Shown in pieces: positions 1-8,426 of a stretch of DNA of 35,207 nucleotides; the stretch's first letter is position 1; every line of letters starts with the position of its first letter. The DNA comes from an uncultured Eggerthellaceae bacterium (GTDB taxonomy: Bacteria > Actinomycetota > Coriobacteriia > Coriobacteriales > Eggerthellaceae), in the NCBI GenBank assembly GCA_947632575.1, contig CANRPV010000002.1, forward strand, positions 1 to 35,207, in the 5' to 3' direction. A model generated the notes under the pieces. That model did no database searches. It worked only from the letters and a program-made list of their open reading frames with translations, and was not told the DNA's origin. A program made the position numbers and the translations under genes.

Positions 1-1
1 C

Positions 2-1738
2 TTGGAAGCGCGCGGCTATACCGCTTGGGATCCGACCAGCTACGCCTTTATCAAAGACGAGGTGCTCTGCATCCCGACCGCGTTCTGCTCCTACACCGGT
101 GAGGCGCTGGACAAAAAGACGCCGTTGCTGCGTTCCATGAAGGTTATCGAGGAGCAGGCCAATCGCGTGCTTGCCCTCTTTGGCGAGGAGAAGCAACGCG
201 TGGTGACCACCGTCGGCGCCGAGCAGGAGTACTTCCTCGTCTCCGAGAAAGATTACGAGAAGCGTCTCGACCTGGTACTGACCGGTCGTACGCTCTTTGG
301 CTATCCCGCCTGCAAGGGCCAAGAACTAGACGAACACTACTTCGGTGCAATCCGTCCGACCGTCAATAACTTCATGAAGGAATTGGACGACGTGCTCTGG
401 TCCCTGGGCATTCCCGCCAAGACCAAGCACAACGAGGTGGCTCCGGCCCAGCATGAGTTGGCGCCGATTTTCGCCAATGCCAATCGTGGCATCGACCAGA
501 ACCTCCTCACCATGGAGGAGATGCGTCTCATCGCATCCCACTACGGTCTGGTCTGCCTGCAGCATGAAAAGCCCTTCGATAACATCAATGGCTCGGGCAA
601 GCACAACAACTGGTCCATTTCCGCCGGCTCTAAGAATCTTTTGGATCCGGGCGCCAACCCGATGGAAAACCTTCGCTTCCTCGTGTTCTTGGCTGGCGTT
701 GTCCAAGCGGTCGATGACTATCAGGAGCTTTTGCGCGCATCGGTCGCCTCAGCCGGTAACGATCACCGCCTCGGGGCTAACGAGGCGCCTCCCGCCATCG
801 TCTCCATCTTCCTGGGCGATGAGCTGGGTTCAGTCGTAGATGCCCTGATCAGCAATCAGGACTACAGCTCGAGCGAGCGCGTGTCCATGGACCTCGGCGT
901 CGACATCCTGCCGAGCTTCCTCAAGGACAACACCGACCGCAACCGCACGAGCCCCTTCGCCTTTACCGGCAATAAGTTCGAGTTCCGTATGCCGGGTTCC
1001 GCGATGAACCTCTCTGACGCCAACACCATCCTCAACACGGCTATGGCCAAGAGCCTTTGCGATTTCGCCGATGCCATGGAAGGCAAGGAAGGTGAAGAGT
1101 TTAGGGAAGCCGCGTTCGAGTATGTGAGAAAGACGCTTCGCGATCACCAGCGTATCATCTTCAACGGCGACGGCTATTCGAAAGAGTGGCCCATCGAGGC
1201 TGAGAGGCGCGGCTTGGCGAACAACCGCACCACCGCTGACGCCTTGCCTTGCTATCTCGACCAGAAGAACATCGATCTCTTCGGCCGCTTCGGCGTGCTC
1301 TCCGAGACGGAGGTTCGCAGCCGCTATGAGGTGGAGCTCGAAAAGTACAATAAGATCATGAACATCGAGATCCGGACGATGAAGCGTCTGACCCGACGTG
1401 ATTATCTGCCCGCCATCAATAAGTATGCCGCCGAGGTGGCGCGTCATATCACCGAGATCAAGGCCGCGATGCCCGATGCGGATACGACTCCTCAGGAGAA
1501 CCGCCTCAAGGAGCTCACCGACGGTGTCGTCGAGATCAATAAGCAGCTCGAAAAGCTCCACAAGCTCCATTATGCGTCCCTCGAGATCGAGGATCAGCAG
1601 AAGCGCGCCGACATGAACGCCCATGAGATCATTCCGGTTATGGGCGATCTGCGCAAGGCCGTCGACTCCATGGAGATCATCGTCGAGCGTTACTGCTGGC
1701 CGGTGCCCACCTACAACGAGATCCTGTTCTACAGCTAG
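2..1738 (+). CDS. glnN: Glutamine synthetase type III, 5'-truncated by the window edge
   Basis: ATP-dependent glutamate + ammonia to glutamine, the central nitrogen-assimilation step, in the cytoplasm. The frame is open at the first base, so the visible 578 residues lack the N-terminus; family members are about 700 residues, so roughly 120 are missing. Visible family signatures are the aromatic GYTAWDPTSYAF block at the start, the AEQEYFLV glutamate-binding strand (about residue 73), KHNEVAPAQHE, GSGKHNNWSIS, GNDHRLGANEAPP, and NRTSPFAFTGNKFEFR, with the usual GSIII helical C-terminal region after it. This order and the GSIII-specific insertions separate it from GSI (GlnA). It stands alone in this window, with a hairpin downstream. 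The family assignment is firm; regulation cannot be seen because the promoter lies outside. Confidence 0.96.
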   Translation: MEARGYTAWDPTSYAFIKDEVLCIPTAFCSYTGEALDKKTPLLRSMKVIEEQANRVLALFGEEKQRVVTTVGAEQEYFLVSEKDYEKRLDLVLTGRTLFGYPACKGQELDEHYFGAIRPTVNNFMKELDDVLWSLGIPAKTKHNEVAPAQHELAPIFANANRGIDQNLLTMEEMRLIASHYGLVCLQHEKPFDNINGSGKHNNWSISAGSKNLLDPGANPMENLRFLVFLAGVVQAVDDYQELLRASVASAGNDHRLGANEAPPAIVSIFLGDELGSVVDALISNQDYSSSERVSMDLGVDILPSFLKDNTDRNRTSPFAFTGNKFEFRMPGSAMNLSDANTILNTAMAKSLCDFADAMEGKEGEEFREAAFEYVRKTLRDHQRIIFNGDGYSKEWPIEAERRGLANNRTTADALPCYLDQKNIDLFGRFGVLSETEVRSRYEVELEKYNKIMNIEIRTMKRLTRRDYLPAINKYAAEVARHITEIKAAMPDADTTPQENRLKELTDGVVEINKQLEKLHKLHYASLEIEDQQKRADMNAHEIIPVMGDLRKAVDSMEIIVERYCWPVPTYNEILFYS

Positions 1739-1817
1739 GATTTCGCCGAGGGAAACGGCTTTTGAGAAGAATCGCGATTTTAAAGAAGCTAAAGCCATAG
1801 AGGCTTTCGCCCTGCAC

Positions 1818-1849
1818 AGGAAGACTCTCGGTTTACCGGGGGTCTTCCT
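1818..1849 (+). terminator. Long hairpin downstream of the glutamine synthetase gene
   Basis: AGGAAGAC at 1818-1825 pairs with GTCTTCCT at 1842-1849, and the pairing continues inward through CTCGG/CCGGG around a TTTA loop, giving about 14 bp with G-U wobbles. No T-run follows, so it is not a canonical intrinsic terminator. It may be a terminator relying on another mechanism or an mRNA 3'-end stabiliser. Its position 80 bp after the stop codon supports an end-of-transcript role. Confidence 0.5.
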
Positions 1850-1887
1850 CGTTCAGCGTGAGGACAATTCGGAAAATTCCTAAGATT

Positions 1888-1917
1888 TTGCCGCAAGCCT
1901 TTGTTTAGCATTACAAT
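1888..1917 (+). promoter_or_regulatory. Candidate sigma-70-type promoter for ilvE
   Basis: TTGCCG at 1888-1893 and TACAAT at 1912-1917 are separated by 18 bp, upstream of ilvE at 2002. The predicted 5' leader would be about 75 nt. It is a visual match only, but it sits in the only sizeable gap before the ilvE transcription unit. Confidence 0.4.
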
Positions 1918-2001
1918 ACCAGGCTATGCGTGTTCTTTTATCGCATTCGTGACGATAGCTCATCGATGTGACGATTATCAACCGTGTGAGAAGGGGAGAA
2001 A

Positions 2002-2925
2002 ATGGCTGATATCACCGAAGTCGATTATATCTGGAAAAATGGAGAACTCATTCCTTGGGCAGAGGCTACCACTCATGTTCTGTCCCATTCGCTCCATTAT
2101 GGATCAGGCGTTTTCGAGGGAATTCGCTGCTACCAGGATCCTGATTCGGGGAAAAGCTACGTATTTCGCCTGAGGGATCATATGGAGCGCTTGGAGCGCA
2201 GCTGCAAGATCGCGATGATCGATCTTCCCTACACGGTAGACGAGCTTTGCGACGCAACGGTGGAATTGCTTCGCAAGAACGGGCTCAAGAAGGCCTATAT
2301 CCGTCCGCTTGTCTATCGCGGCTACGGTGTCATGGGCGTCGATCCGACGGGTGCCCCCATCGATGTCATCATCGCGGCTTGGCCGTGGGATGCTTATCTC
2401 GGTCCCGAGGCGCTGGCCAACGGCGTTTCCGTGGGCGTCTCCTCTTGGCGTCAGCGTTCCAACAACGCCATTCCGCCTGCTGTGAAGGCCACCGCATCCT
2501 ATATGAACTCGATCTTGGCCAAGTTGGAGGCTAAGGCTCACGGCTATGCCGAAGCCATTATGCTTAACGAGGCAGGCCTTGTGTGCGAGGGCACGGGCGA
2601 GAACATCTTCGTGGTACGCAACGGAGTGCTCTCCACGCCTCCGCTGTCCGATGGCCTTTTGGAAGGCCTTACCCGCGACACCGTCATGTGCCTCGCCGAT
2701 GATCTCGATATCGACACCATCGAGGAGAGCCTGACTCGTTCGGATCTCTATATCGCCGACGAGGTCTTTATGACGGGCTCTGCGGCTGAGCTGACTCCTA
2801 TCGGATCGGTTGACGATCGCGTCATTGGCAAGCCCGGAGAGATAACTCGCGCTCTGCAGGATCGTTTCTTCGAGGTCGCCTATGGTCACATCGACGACTA
2901 CGCCGATTGGCTGACAGAGGTCTAG
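2002..2925 (+). CDS. ilvE: Branched-chain amino acid aminotransferase
   Basis: PLP-dependent class IV (fold type IV) transaminase that interconverts Leu/Ile/Val with their 2-oxo acids using glutamate/2-oxoglutarate, in the cytoplasm. The 307-residue length is normal for the IlvE group. The SLHYGSGVFEGIR block lies at residues 30-42, the Schiff-base lysine is most likely K162 in IPPAVKATASYMNS, and CEGTGENIF (195-203) is the cofactor phosphate/carboxylate-binding loop. The ATG follows the RBS AAGGGGAG at normal spacing. The flippase gene begins only 12 bp after the stop codon, so co-transcription is likely, although no functional link is evident. A related D-amino acid transaminase is less likely given the motifs and length. 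Confidence 0.95.
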   Translation: MADITEVDYIWKNGELIPWAEATTHVLSHSLHYGSGVFEGIRCYQDPDSGKSYVFRLRDHMERLERSCKIAMIDLPYTVDELCDATVELLRKNGLKKAYIRPLVYRGYGVMGVDPTGAPIDVIIAAWPWDAYLGPEALANGVSVGVSSWRQRSNNAIPPAVKATASYMNSILAKLEAKAHGYAEAIMLNEAGLVCEGTGENIFVVRNGVLSTPPLSDGLLEGLTRDTVMCLADDLDIDTIEESLTRSDLYIADEVFMTGSAAELTPIGSVDDRVIGKPGEITRALQDRFFEVAYGHIDDYADWLTEV

Positions 2926-2937
2926 TCGCGTTCCGTC

Positions 2938-4530
2938 ATGACGGACGGTTTTAAGGATAATTCACGTCGTTCCCGGCGCTCTACGCGCCGGGAACCCGTT
3001 AAAACAGCCTCTTCACCTGTGCACGGCTCTCCCGGGCATAGTTCTCCTGCTCATGGACCCTCCGGGCATGGATCTTCTGGCCACGGCTCTCCTGGTCATG
3101 GATCTTCTGGCCACGGCTCTCCCGGGCGCGGTCGCAGTTCTTCCTATCGCAGGCACGCGGAGCAGCTTAAGCGTCCAAATCCCATTGTGCGTTTGGTTAA
3201 CGCCTGGTTTGATCGGGTCATGGGCGCTCTCGGCGATGGCGGTCTTTCCGACCAGGATGCTCAATACGCCTCCCATCGCACGACCCGCGACTTCATTTGG
3301 AACACCGTCGGTGTCGGAGCTTGGGGCATCGTTTTTCCCATTCTCACCATGATCGCCACCCAGTTGGTGGGCGTGGAGCAAGCGGGTATGTTCTCGATGG
3401 CTTTTGTCACGGGCACCCTTCTGATGATTCTCGCCAATTTCGGGGTACGCACCTACCAGGTCTCGGATCTCGAGGAACATTTCTCTTTCAAAGATTACCA
3501 GGTAAATCGTTGGATAACCTGCGTGCTTATGGTGGTCATCGGGGCGATGTACTGCCAGATACGTGGCTATGAGACGGAGATGTTTTATATCAGCATCGGA
3601 GTGTTTCTCTACCGTATGGTCGATGGACTGGCCGATGTGTACGAAGGCCGACTTCAGCAGGTGGATAAGCTTTATCTCGCGGGCATCTCTCAAGCGGTTC
3701 GTTCCATCGCCGCCCTTGTCATATTCGCGATTTTCCTGCTCATCACTCGCAGTGTCATTGTGGCGAGCTTCGCGATGGCCATAGCGGCGGCACTCAGTTT
3801 CGTCGTCTTAACCTATCCGCTTACGCTTTTGGAGACTCCCAAGTCACCTCCGGTACGCTGGGCAAGCGTCTGGGAACTTTTCAAATCGACGGCTCCGCTG
3901 TTTTTCGCTCTCTTCCTCTATGCCCTTATCGACAACATGCCCAAGTTCATCATGGAAGGTGCGCTGTCCTACGACAATCAGCTCTACTTCAACGCGCTCT
4001 ATTTCCCCGCTCAGGGAATTTTGATCACAGCTCAGTTGATCTATAAGCCCCTCCTTGTGCGCCTCGCGGGCGTCTGGCAGGACCAGTCAAAACATCGTCA
4101 GTTTGACATCATCATGATCGGCATGCTGGCCATCATTCTTGGTATCACCCTTCTCAACGTCCTCCTGATGGCCTGGATCGGCATTCCTATCATGAGCTTC
4201 CTCTATGGCATCGATTTCGAGCAATTCCGGTCCATGCTCAACATCATGCTTGCGGCAGGCGGCGTCACGGCGGCAATCGATTTCCTCTATCAGGTGATCA
4301 CCATTATGCGCAGGCAGAAAGACGTCATGGCTCTATACTTCGTGACCTTCGGTTTTTCCCTGTTCGTACCTATCATGTTGGTAACGTTTGCGGGATTGTC
4401 CGGCGCGATTATGAGCTATCTGATAGTAATGACTTTGTTATTGGTGCTGCTCGTGTGGGAGTACTTCCGGATTCGGCATAGTCTTGCCGCGAAACGGGTC
4501 TCGCTGGAGGATATAGAGGAGGATCTATGA
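2938..4530 (+). CDS. MATE/Wzx-like polysaccharide flippase family membrane protein
   Basis: Polytopic membrane protein of 530 residues with about 12-14 hydrophobic segments between residues 115 and 515. Overall form resembles the MOP superfamily (Wzx/RfbX/MurJ-like flippases), which move lipid-linked sugars across the membrane. The substrate cannot be read from the sequence, and no glycosyltransferases are nearby. The N-terminus is odd: about 70 cytoplasmic residues rich in Arg/Ser, then eight tandem pentads of the type G-H-G-S-S/P (residues 28-67). The start overlaps the end of the ilvE unit (12-bp gap) with no strong RBS, suggesting translational coupling. A start downstream of the repeats is possible, but no good RBS was seen there. 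Its last bases overlap the next gene in an ATGA junction. Confidence 0.8.
   Translation: MTDGFKDNSRRSRRSTRREPVKTASSPVHGSPGHSSPAHGPSGHGSSGHGSPGHGSSGHGSPGRGRSSSYRRHAEQLKRPNPIVRLVNAWFDRVMGALGDGGLSDQDAQYASHRTTRDFIWNTVGVGAWGIVFPILTMIATQLVGVEQAGMFSMAFVTGTLLMILANFGVRTYQVSDLEEHFSFKDYQVNRWITCVLMVVIGAMYCQIRGYETEMFYISIGVFLYRMVDGLADVYEGRLQQVDKLYLAGISQAVRSIAALVIFAIFLLITRSVIVASFAMAIAAALSFVVLTYPLTLLETPKSPPVRWASVWELFKSTAPLFFALFLYALIDNMPKFIMEGALSYDNQLYFNALYFPAQGILITAQLIYKPLLVRLAGVWQDQSKHRQFDIIMIGMLAIILGITLLNVLLMAWIGIPIMSFLYGIDFEQFRSMLNIMLAAGGVTAAIDFLYQVITIMRRQKDVMALYFVTFGFSLFVPIMLVTFAGLSGAIMSYLIVMTLLLVLLVWEYFRIRHSLAAKRVSLEDIEEDL
3019..3138 (+). repeat. 15-bp tandem repeat encoding G-H-G-S-S/P pentads
   Basis: Eight in-frame five-codon units encode VHGSP, GHSSP, AHGPS, GHGSS, GHGSP, GHGSS, GHGSP and GRGRS. 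The best-preserved part is a 30-bp two-unit block present twice in tandem (3067-3096 and 3097-3126) with almost identical bases, which implies recent duplication. It codes a flexible His/Gly/Ser-rich cytoplasmic tail of the flippase. Confidence 0.9.
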
Positions 4531-5324
4531 GTAACGAAAATTATTATCCCGTCTACAGCGAGGGGTGCTTGAGCGCCGCATGGCGAGACCTGACCGCAAA
4601 TGGTCCTTGGGTTGGCAAATGTTTTTTCCTCGGTCTCGTACAATGCGTCCCTATCCTCAACTTTGTCGTGTCCGGTTATGCCTACAACTGGTCTCGTGAG
4701 GTGCCTTTCGGGGCTAAGAGCGGTCTGCCTCAGTCGGTGGTGACGGGCCGCAACTTCGAGATCGGCTTTTACCTCTTCGTGATCAATATTGTTTTCGGGC
4801 TTGTGGGCTCATTGATCGCTACGGTGTTTGCCCTTGTTCCGCTTATCGGGTGGATCGCGGCGTTTCTTGTCGAGTTTGTCGTGCTTATGTTCGTCGGCCT
4901 CGCCTCGATGCGCACCGCGCTGCTCGGGCAATTGGGAGAGGGCTTTTCTCTGTCAAAGCTTTGGACGGTATTTCAAAGGAACTGGTCAAACCTGCTCATC
5001 GTTGTGCTTGTTCCGAGTCTGGTGGTGGGCTTTATCGGAACCGTCTTCGCGATGTTGTTCAGCATCATCGGCTTCGGTGGTTTAGCGGCATCGGGTGCTT
5101 TGCTTTCGAGCGCTAATGCGATCGAAGCCGTCTCCTATATGGTAGTCGGCACCGCTGGTATCTTCGTGGTGCTGTTTTGCATCGTGATCTATTGGGTGAT
5201 GTGCTCCCTGTCGGTGGTATCCGTGCTGCTTGTGGCCCGTGGTCTGGGGCATTGGGTGGCGCGTTACGCGTCAGAGTGGGCTGAAGAAGCCGCTAGTCGT
5301 GGCGTTGTTCCCCCTCAATACTAA
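4527..5324 (+). CDS. DUF4013 family membrane protein
   Basis: 265 residues with about five or six transmembrane segments, starting at an ATGA overlap with the flippase stop and preceded by a strong RBS (AGAGGAGGA). The N-terminal region (SAAWRDLTAN, then the first membrane segment ending LNFVVSGYAYNWSREVPFG) matches the DUF4013 pattern I know, a family of unknown function common in actinobacteria, clostridia and archaea. The overlap with the upstream gene suggests a joint role at the membrane, but no catalytic motif is visible. Confidence 0.8.
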   Translation: MSNENYYPVYSEGCLSAAWRDLTANGPWVGKCFFLGLVQCVPILNFVVSGYAYNWSREVPFGAKSGLPQSVVTGRNFEIGFYLFVINIVFGLVGSLIATVFALVPLIGWIAAFLVEFVVLMFVGLASMRTALLGQLGEGFSLSKLWTVFQRNWSNLLIVVLVPSLVVGFIGTVFAMLFSIIGFGGLAASGALLSSANAIEAVSYMVVGTAGIFVVLFCIVIYWVMCSLSVVSVLLVARGLGHWVARYASEWAEEAASRGVVPPQY

Positions 5325-5344
5325 AGCGATTCTCTCATTATCCG

Positions 5345-5445
5345 GCCAGTAACTATCCAACCTGCACTGCCTTTACCTACCTTTGGCGCTTTCAGTCCCA
5401 ACGACCGCCAGGCTAGTAGCTATCCGACCTGCACTGCCTTTACCT
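5345..5445 (-). repeat. Displaced duplicate of the 3' end of the adjacent minus-strand gene
   Basis: The last bases of the 5420-6526 gene (about 5413-5445) recur with few changes at 5346-5378, about 67 bp further downstream. Read on the minus strand, the copy would encode V-K-A-V-Q-V-G followed by the same TAG. It looks like a local tandem duplication whose intervening part has diverged. It sits in the 95-bp gap between convergent genes, where no clear terminator was seen. Confidence 0.75.
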
Positions 5446-6526
5446 GCACGCCAACGGGGAGGTTGTTGCCGGCGGCCTCTGGTCCGAGAACGCCCGTGAT
5501 GATGACATGGGCCCCGATGATGTCGTTCGCTGATATATCGTCGGGCAAGGTAAACGCGATGCTATTGATGTCCCAGGTATTGCCATCCACAATTAGCCGC
5601 AGGTCATCGTCAAAGCGGAGGATGAGATTACCGGCCTGTCCCGAAACAAGCCCACTCAGCTCCACTAAATCACCTACCTTGCAGGTGAGCGTGTAATTCG
5701 GTGTACGCTCATTGATGTGTATATCACTTACGCTGGAAATGGTGGGCACCCAACCGCGGTTCTCTTCCCAGTTTACCAGCAGCGTCACGGTGCAGGTGAG
5801 GAGCCTTCGGCCATCTTCCTTGGAATAATTGGCCGTTATGGTACCTCCCTCGGCGTTTAAGCTGGAGGAGATGCTTGGCGTGATGCCATTGAAGGTGCTC
5901 ACCACCGAACCATAGCTAGTTGAAAGCAGTTCATTGAGGCTTTCGCAGATAGCGGTGGCATTTGGTCCTTGAAGTGGGGTGACCTTCATATCGCCAGTTT
6001 GAATGGGTCCGGGAAGCCAGGTCTCTTGGCCGCTGTCGTAGGTGAAATCGATGCTTACGGGGATCGACGCGGTGAGATCGCCGTTGCGGAAAGTGGCGGT
6101 GGCTGTCGCGGTCTTCGTCTCGGACTGTGCCGCTTGAGCCTCGTCCTCGGCGATCGCGACGTCGGAAAACGTGGGCCCTATGAGATTGGTAGCGTTGACA
6201 TAGCTGTAGGAGGAAAGCTCCGGACGCTCGATGCCGGTTGAATTGAGTACCGATTCCACCCGGTTTGTAGTCAAGGCTACTCGCTGGGTGGGAGCGCCGA
6301 AGCTGGAATGAGTGACTAATGGCACGACCAAAAATACGCCAATGGCAACGAGAGTGCCAAGAAGCACTCCTGCGATAAGGGCTACCGCAATGCCATGACG
6401 GCGATGATGAATTTTTTGGGAACGGGCGGGCGATATAGATCCATAGCCCTCAGTCTGCACTGATTTGACAGGCTTTTTTCTTGGGCCCTGTACCGGGTTG
6501 ACGGTGCGACCGCGTTTCAGATCCAT
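5420..6526 (-). CDS. Membrane-anchored extracytoplasmic protein of unknown function
   Basis: 368 residues. A basic cytoplasmic N-terminus (1-44) is followed by one transmembrane segment (about 45-71) and a large Ser/Thr/Asn-rich exterior part, i.e. a type II membrane topology. The exterior seems to contain two related beta-rich modules of about 90 residues (about 95-185 and 190-285) and a C-terminal segment of about 85 residues starting at TCKVGDLVELSG, whose strand pattern resembles an OB-fold (tRNA_anti-like) domain. I recognise no enzyme motif. The ATG is preceded by AAGGGA with 6-nt spacing. It is transcribed divergently from the riboswitch unit and convergently with the DUF4013 gene. Function unknown. 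Confidence 0.8.
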   Translation of the reverse strand: MDLKRGRTVNPVQGPRKKPVKSVQTEGYGSISPARSQKIHHRRHGIAVALIAGVLLGTLVAIGVFLVVPLVTHSSFGAPTQRVALTTNRVESVLNSTGIERPELSSYSYVNATNLIGPTFSDVAIAEDEAQAAQSETKTATATATFRNGDLTASIPVSIDFTYDSGQETWLPGPIQTGDMKVTPLQGPNATAICESLNELLSTSYGSVVSTFNGITPSISSSLNAEGGTITANYSKEDGRRLLTCTVTLLVNWEENRGWVPTISSVSDIHINERTPNYTLTCKVGDLVELSGLVSGQAGNLILRFDDDLRLIVDGNTWDINSIAFTLPDDISANDIIGAHVIITGVLGPEAAGNNLPVGVQVKAVQVG

Positions 6527-6642
6527 GGCTGTCCCTTCTGCCGGCTGCGTTTGAAGTGTTGCAGACTGGGAGTACTGACGGATACTCTGCCCATTGTACT
6601 TGGGTTATGGACATTACGCCAGTGAAAGTAGGAACTTCGCGC

Positions 6643-6648
6643 TACAAT
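6643..6648 (+). promoter_or_regulatory. Candidate -10 element before the cobalamin riboswitch
   Basis: TACAAT lies about 20 bp upstream of the first conserved riboswitch bases, the expected distance for a promoter whose transcript begins with the aptamer. The -35 region is weak (CAGTGA at about 6620), so only the -10 is proposed. Confidence 0.35.
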
Positions 6649-6660
6649 AGGCGCGTATTG

Positions 6661-6830
6661 GCATTGATGGTCGTGCGGGCACGCACGAGGCTTAGGCCTT
6701 GGGGAAATGCCGGTGTGAATCCGGCGCAATACCAGTTACCGTAAACGCTGAGAGGCAGTGTAGGGCCAGTGGCCATCCGGGCACGGATGCTGTTTCGGAG
6801 AAGCAAAGTCGGAATACCCGTCCATCGTAT
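6661..6830 (+). promoter_or_regulatory. Cobalamin (B12) riboswitch
   Basis: The leader has the ordered hallmarks of the cobalamin aptamer. These are a GGGGAAA segment, the hairpin GCCGGTGTGAATCCGGC (6709-6725), a GCAATACCAGTTACCGTAA stretch corresponding to the conserved core, and near the 3' end AAGTCGGAATACCCGTC (about 6806-6822), which matches the B12-box side. The first coding start of the operon lies 25-35 nt downstream at 6855, so ligand binding could occlude the RBS. It is expected to repress the four downstream ECF genes when adenosylcobalamin or a related corrinoid is plentiful. Boundaries are approximate. Confidence 0.9.
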
Positions 6831-6854
6831 CGAGCCCTGGAAAGTGAGGCCCTT

Positions 6855-7346
6855 ATGGCAAATCTTCATTCGTACCCTTCCTCCTCTTCGCTTAATCGCT
6901 GGTTATCGCGGCTTCTGGCTGTGATGCTTTTGGTTGCAAGCTTTGGACTCGCCGCCGGTTGTAGTCCCGAGCAGGGTGGAACTCCTGAGACCGTTGAACA
7001 GTCTGCGGAGACTCAAAGCGCCGTCGATGCTGAAGAGGCACACTCCATTCAGGTATTCGTGGCGGTAAGCTCCGGCGAGAACACCCCGGCAATCGATGTT
7101 CAGAAGGAAGTCTCACTTGAGGAGAACGCCAACGCCTATGACGCTCTCTTGGCGACGGATCTTCAGATCGATGCACAAGAAAGTTCCTATGGGATCTATG
7201 TGACCGCCATCGAGGGACTTGCCGCTGAAGGCTCGTCAGGCTGGACTTACACGGTAAACGGCGAGACGCCCTCTGTGGGAGCTGATAGCTATAGCCTCAA
7301 GGACGGGGATAACGTTCTTTGGTCCTATACCACCTATGAGGGCTAA
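6855..7346 (+). CDS. DUF4430 / transcobalamin-C-terminal-like lipoprotein
   Basis: 163 residues from ATG 6855 (GTGAGG RBS, 5-nt gap). The frame is open further upstream, but that part lies inside the riboswitch and is rejected. Residues 1-35 form a lipoprotein signal ending LAAG/C36, so the mature protein would be lipid-anchored outside the cell. The rest carries a beta-rich DUF4430 domain (about 55-163) with the typical pattern NAYDALLATD, a GIYVTAIEG strand, SSGWTYTVNGE and a final DNVLWSYTTYEG. This Pfam family is related to the C-terminal domain of transcobalamin and intrinsic factor. With the riboswitch upstream and ECF genes downstream, I infer a surface corrinoid-binding protein that feeds the transporter. 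Confidence 0.88.
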   Translation: MANLHSYPSSSSLNRWLSRLLAVMLLVASFGLAAGCSPEQGGTPETVEQSAETQSAVDAEEAHSIQVFVAVSSGENTPAIDVQKEVSLEENANAYDALLATDLQIDAQESSYGIYVTAIEGLAAEGSSGWTYTVNGETPSVGADSYSLKDGDNVLWSYTTYEG

Positions 7347-7427
7347 GCCGATTTCGGAATCGGCGATCCTCCAACCTTTTTGGTGCTTGCGCTCTAAGGC
7401 CGCTCACGTGCTCTTACGTGGACTCTA

Positions 7428-7535
7428 TCCTCACGTTGCCGGATTGACTTTCCTTGGGTCACGCTCTCAAGCGGTCGATCTGGCCTTCCTTGAGTCATGT
7501 CCTCAAGTTGCCGGATTGGGCGTCTTTGGATCATG
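7428..7535 (+). repeat. Three 36-bp degenerate tandem repeats spanning the ecfT start region
   Basis: Units are 7428-7463, 7464-7499 and 7500-7535. Each starts (C/T)(C/T)CTCA and ends G-(G/A)-(G/A)-TCA-(C/T)-G. The second and third units end in ATG (7497 and 7533), the two candidate start codons of ecfT, in the same frame. A more degraded fourth unit may precede at 7392-7427. All three units are also open in another frame as 12-residue repeats (for example YPHVAGLTFLGS and CPQVAGLGVFGS). Confidence 0.8.
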
Positions 7536-8426
7536 AGGTATTCCCGTGCTATAAGGCGAAGCTGCGAGCGTCTCCATCCGCTGGTGATACTGATATACGG
7601 GTGTTTGGCGCTCGCGGTCGTTTTGGCGGTTTCAAGCCCGCTTGTTTTGGGTCTGTGCCTTATTGGCGCCCTGATCGTGAGTACAGCGCTCAAGGGCTTT
7701 CGGGTTACCTTGAGTCGCTTGGGTGCCTTTCTCGCATTTGCCTTGGCCATCGCGCTGATTAATGGTCTTTTCTCGTCGAGCGGAGCGACCCTCCTTTGGC
7801 GTTTTGGGCTCTTCTCAGTATCTGTGGAGGGGATCGCCTATGGTTGCTTTGCGGGATTGGTCCTTGTCGCGGTGGCTCTTTGGGGGATGGCGCTCGGGGA
7901 TCTTTTAGATGGTAACCAGATATTTCTGCTCATGGGTTCGCGCTTTCCTCGCATAAGCCTCATGATCGCCCTATCCCTTCGCCTTTTGCCACTTATGGTG
8001 CGCAGGGGAAAACTGATCGGAGAATCGCTTGGCGCCTGCAGTGCCGCCAATCGATCTGCCCAAACGAAAGTTCAAGGACCGTTCCGACAAATCTCTACGC
8101 TTATGGCCTGGTCAATGGAAAACACTCTCATTGCGGGAGAGACGATGCGCGCTCGATCTTGGGGGCGCATCGAGCGAGGGGGACGCCGCACGAATTACCG
8201 TAGCCGCCGTCTCAGCTCTTTTGACTGGATGGCTTTAGGGATCCTGGGCCTGCTTACGGCTTGGTTCATCATTTCTCTTGCGAGCGGTGGCTCCCGGGCG
8301 CTCGCGTTTGGTTTTTATCCTCACATGAGCAGCCTTGAGTTTTCATGGAGTCTTGTTCCTCTCGCACTCTTTTATCTCTTACCTGGCCTTTTGTTCGGAT
8401 GGGAGCTTTGCCATTGTCCGCGCTAG
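7533..8426 (+). CDS. ecfT: ECF transporter transmembrane (T) component
   Basis: About 297 residues from ATG 7533. Four or five transmembrane helices flank a cytoplasmic coupling region. The EcfT features seen are the long hydrophobic start beginning LHPLVILIYG, the middle helix MALGDLLDGNQ..., the segment RISLMIALSLRLLPLM, and the coupling-helix motif ETMRARSWGR, which contains the Ala-Arg-Ser triplet that docks on the ATPases. An in-frame ATG at 7497 is an alternative start; both start regions lie in repeat copies and neither has a strong RBS. The 3' end overlaps the ATPase gene. T components couple ATP hydrolysis to toppling of the S component; here the cargo is inferred to be cobalamin. 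Confidence 0.88.
   Translation: MRYSRAIRRSCERLHPLVILIYGCLALAVVLAVSSPLVLGLCLIGALIVSTALKGFRVTLSRLGAFLAFALAIALINGLFSSSGATLLWRFGLFSVSVEGIAYGCFAGLVLVAVALWGMALGDLLDGNQIFLLMGSRFPRISLMIALSLRLLPLMVRRGKLIGESLGACSAANRSAQTKVQGPFRQISTLMAWSMENTLIAGETMRARSWGRIERGGRRTNYRSRRLSSFDWMALGILGLLTAWFIISLASGGSRALAFGFYPHMSSLEFSWSLVPLALFYLLPGLLFGWELCHCPR

Noticed and set aside
830..1798. Long minus-strand open frame (322 codons) opposite the glutamine synthetase gene
   Set aside because: It mirrors the conserved GSIII frame, has no recognisable motif and is explained by codon bias of the real gene.
2104..2889. 261-codon minus-strand frame opposite ilvE
   Set aside because: Shadow of the clearly conserved ilvE; no RBS or family features.
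6699..6854. Upstream extension of the DUF4430 frame
   Set aside because: Runs through the cobalamin riboswitch; the lipoprotein signal begins naturally at ATG 6855.
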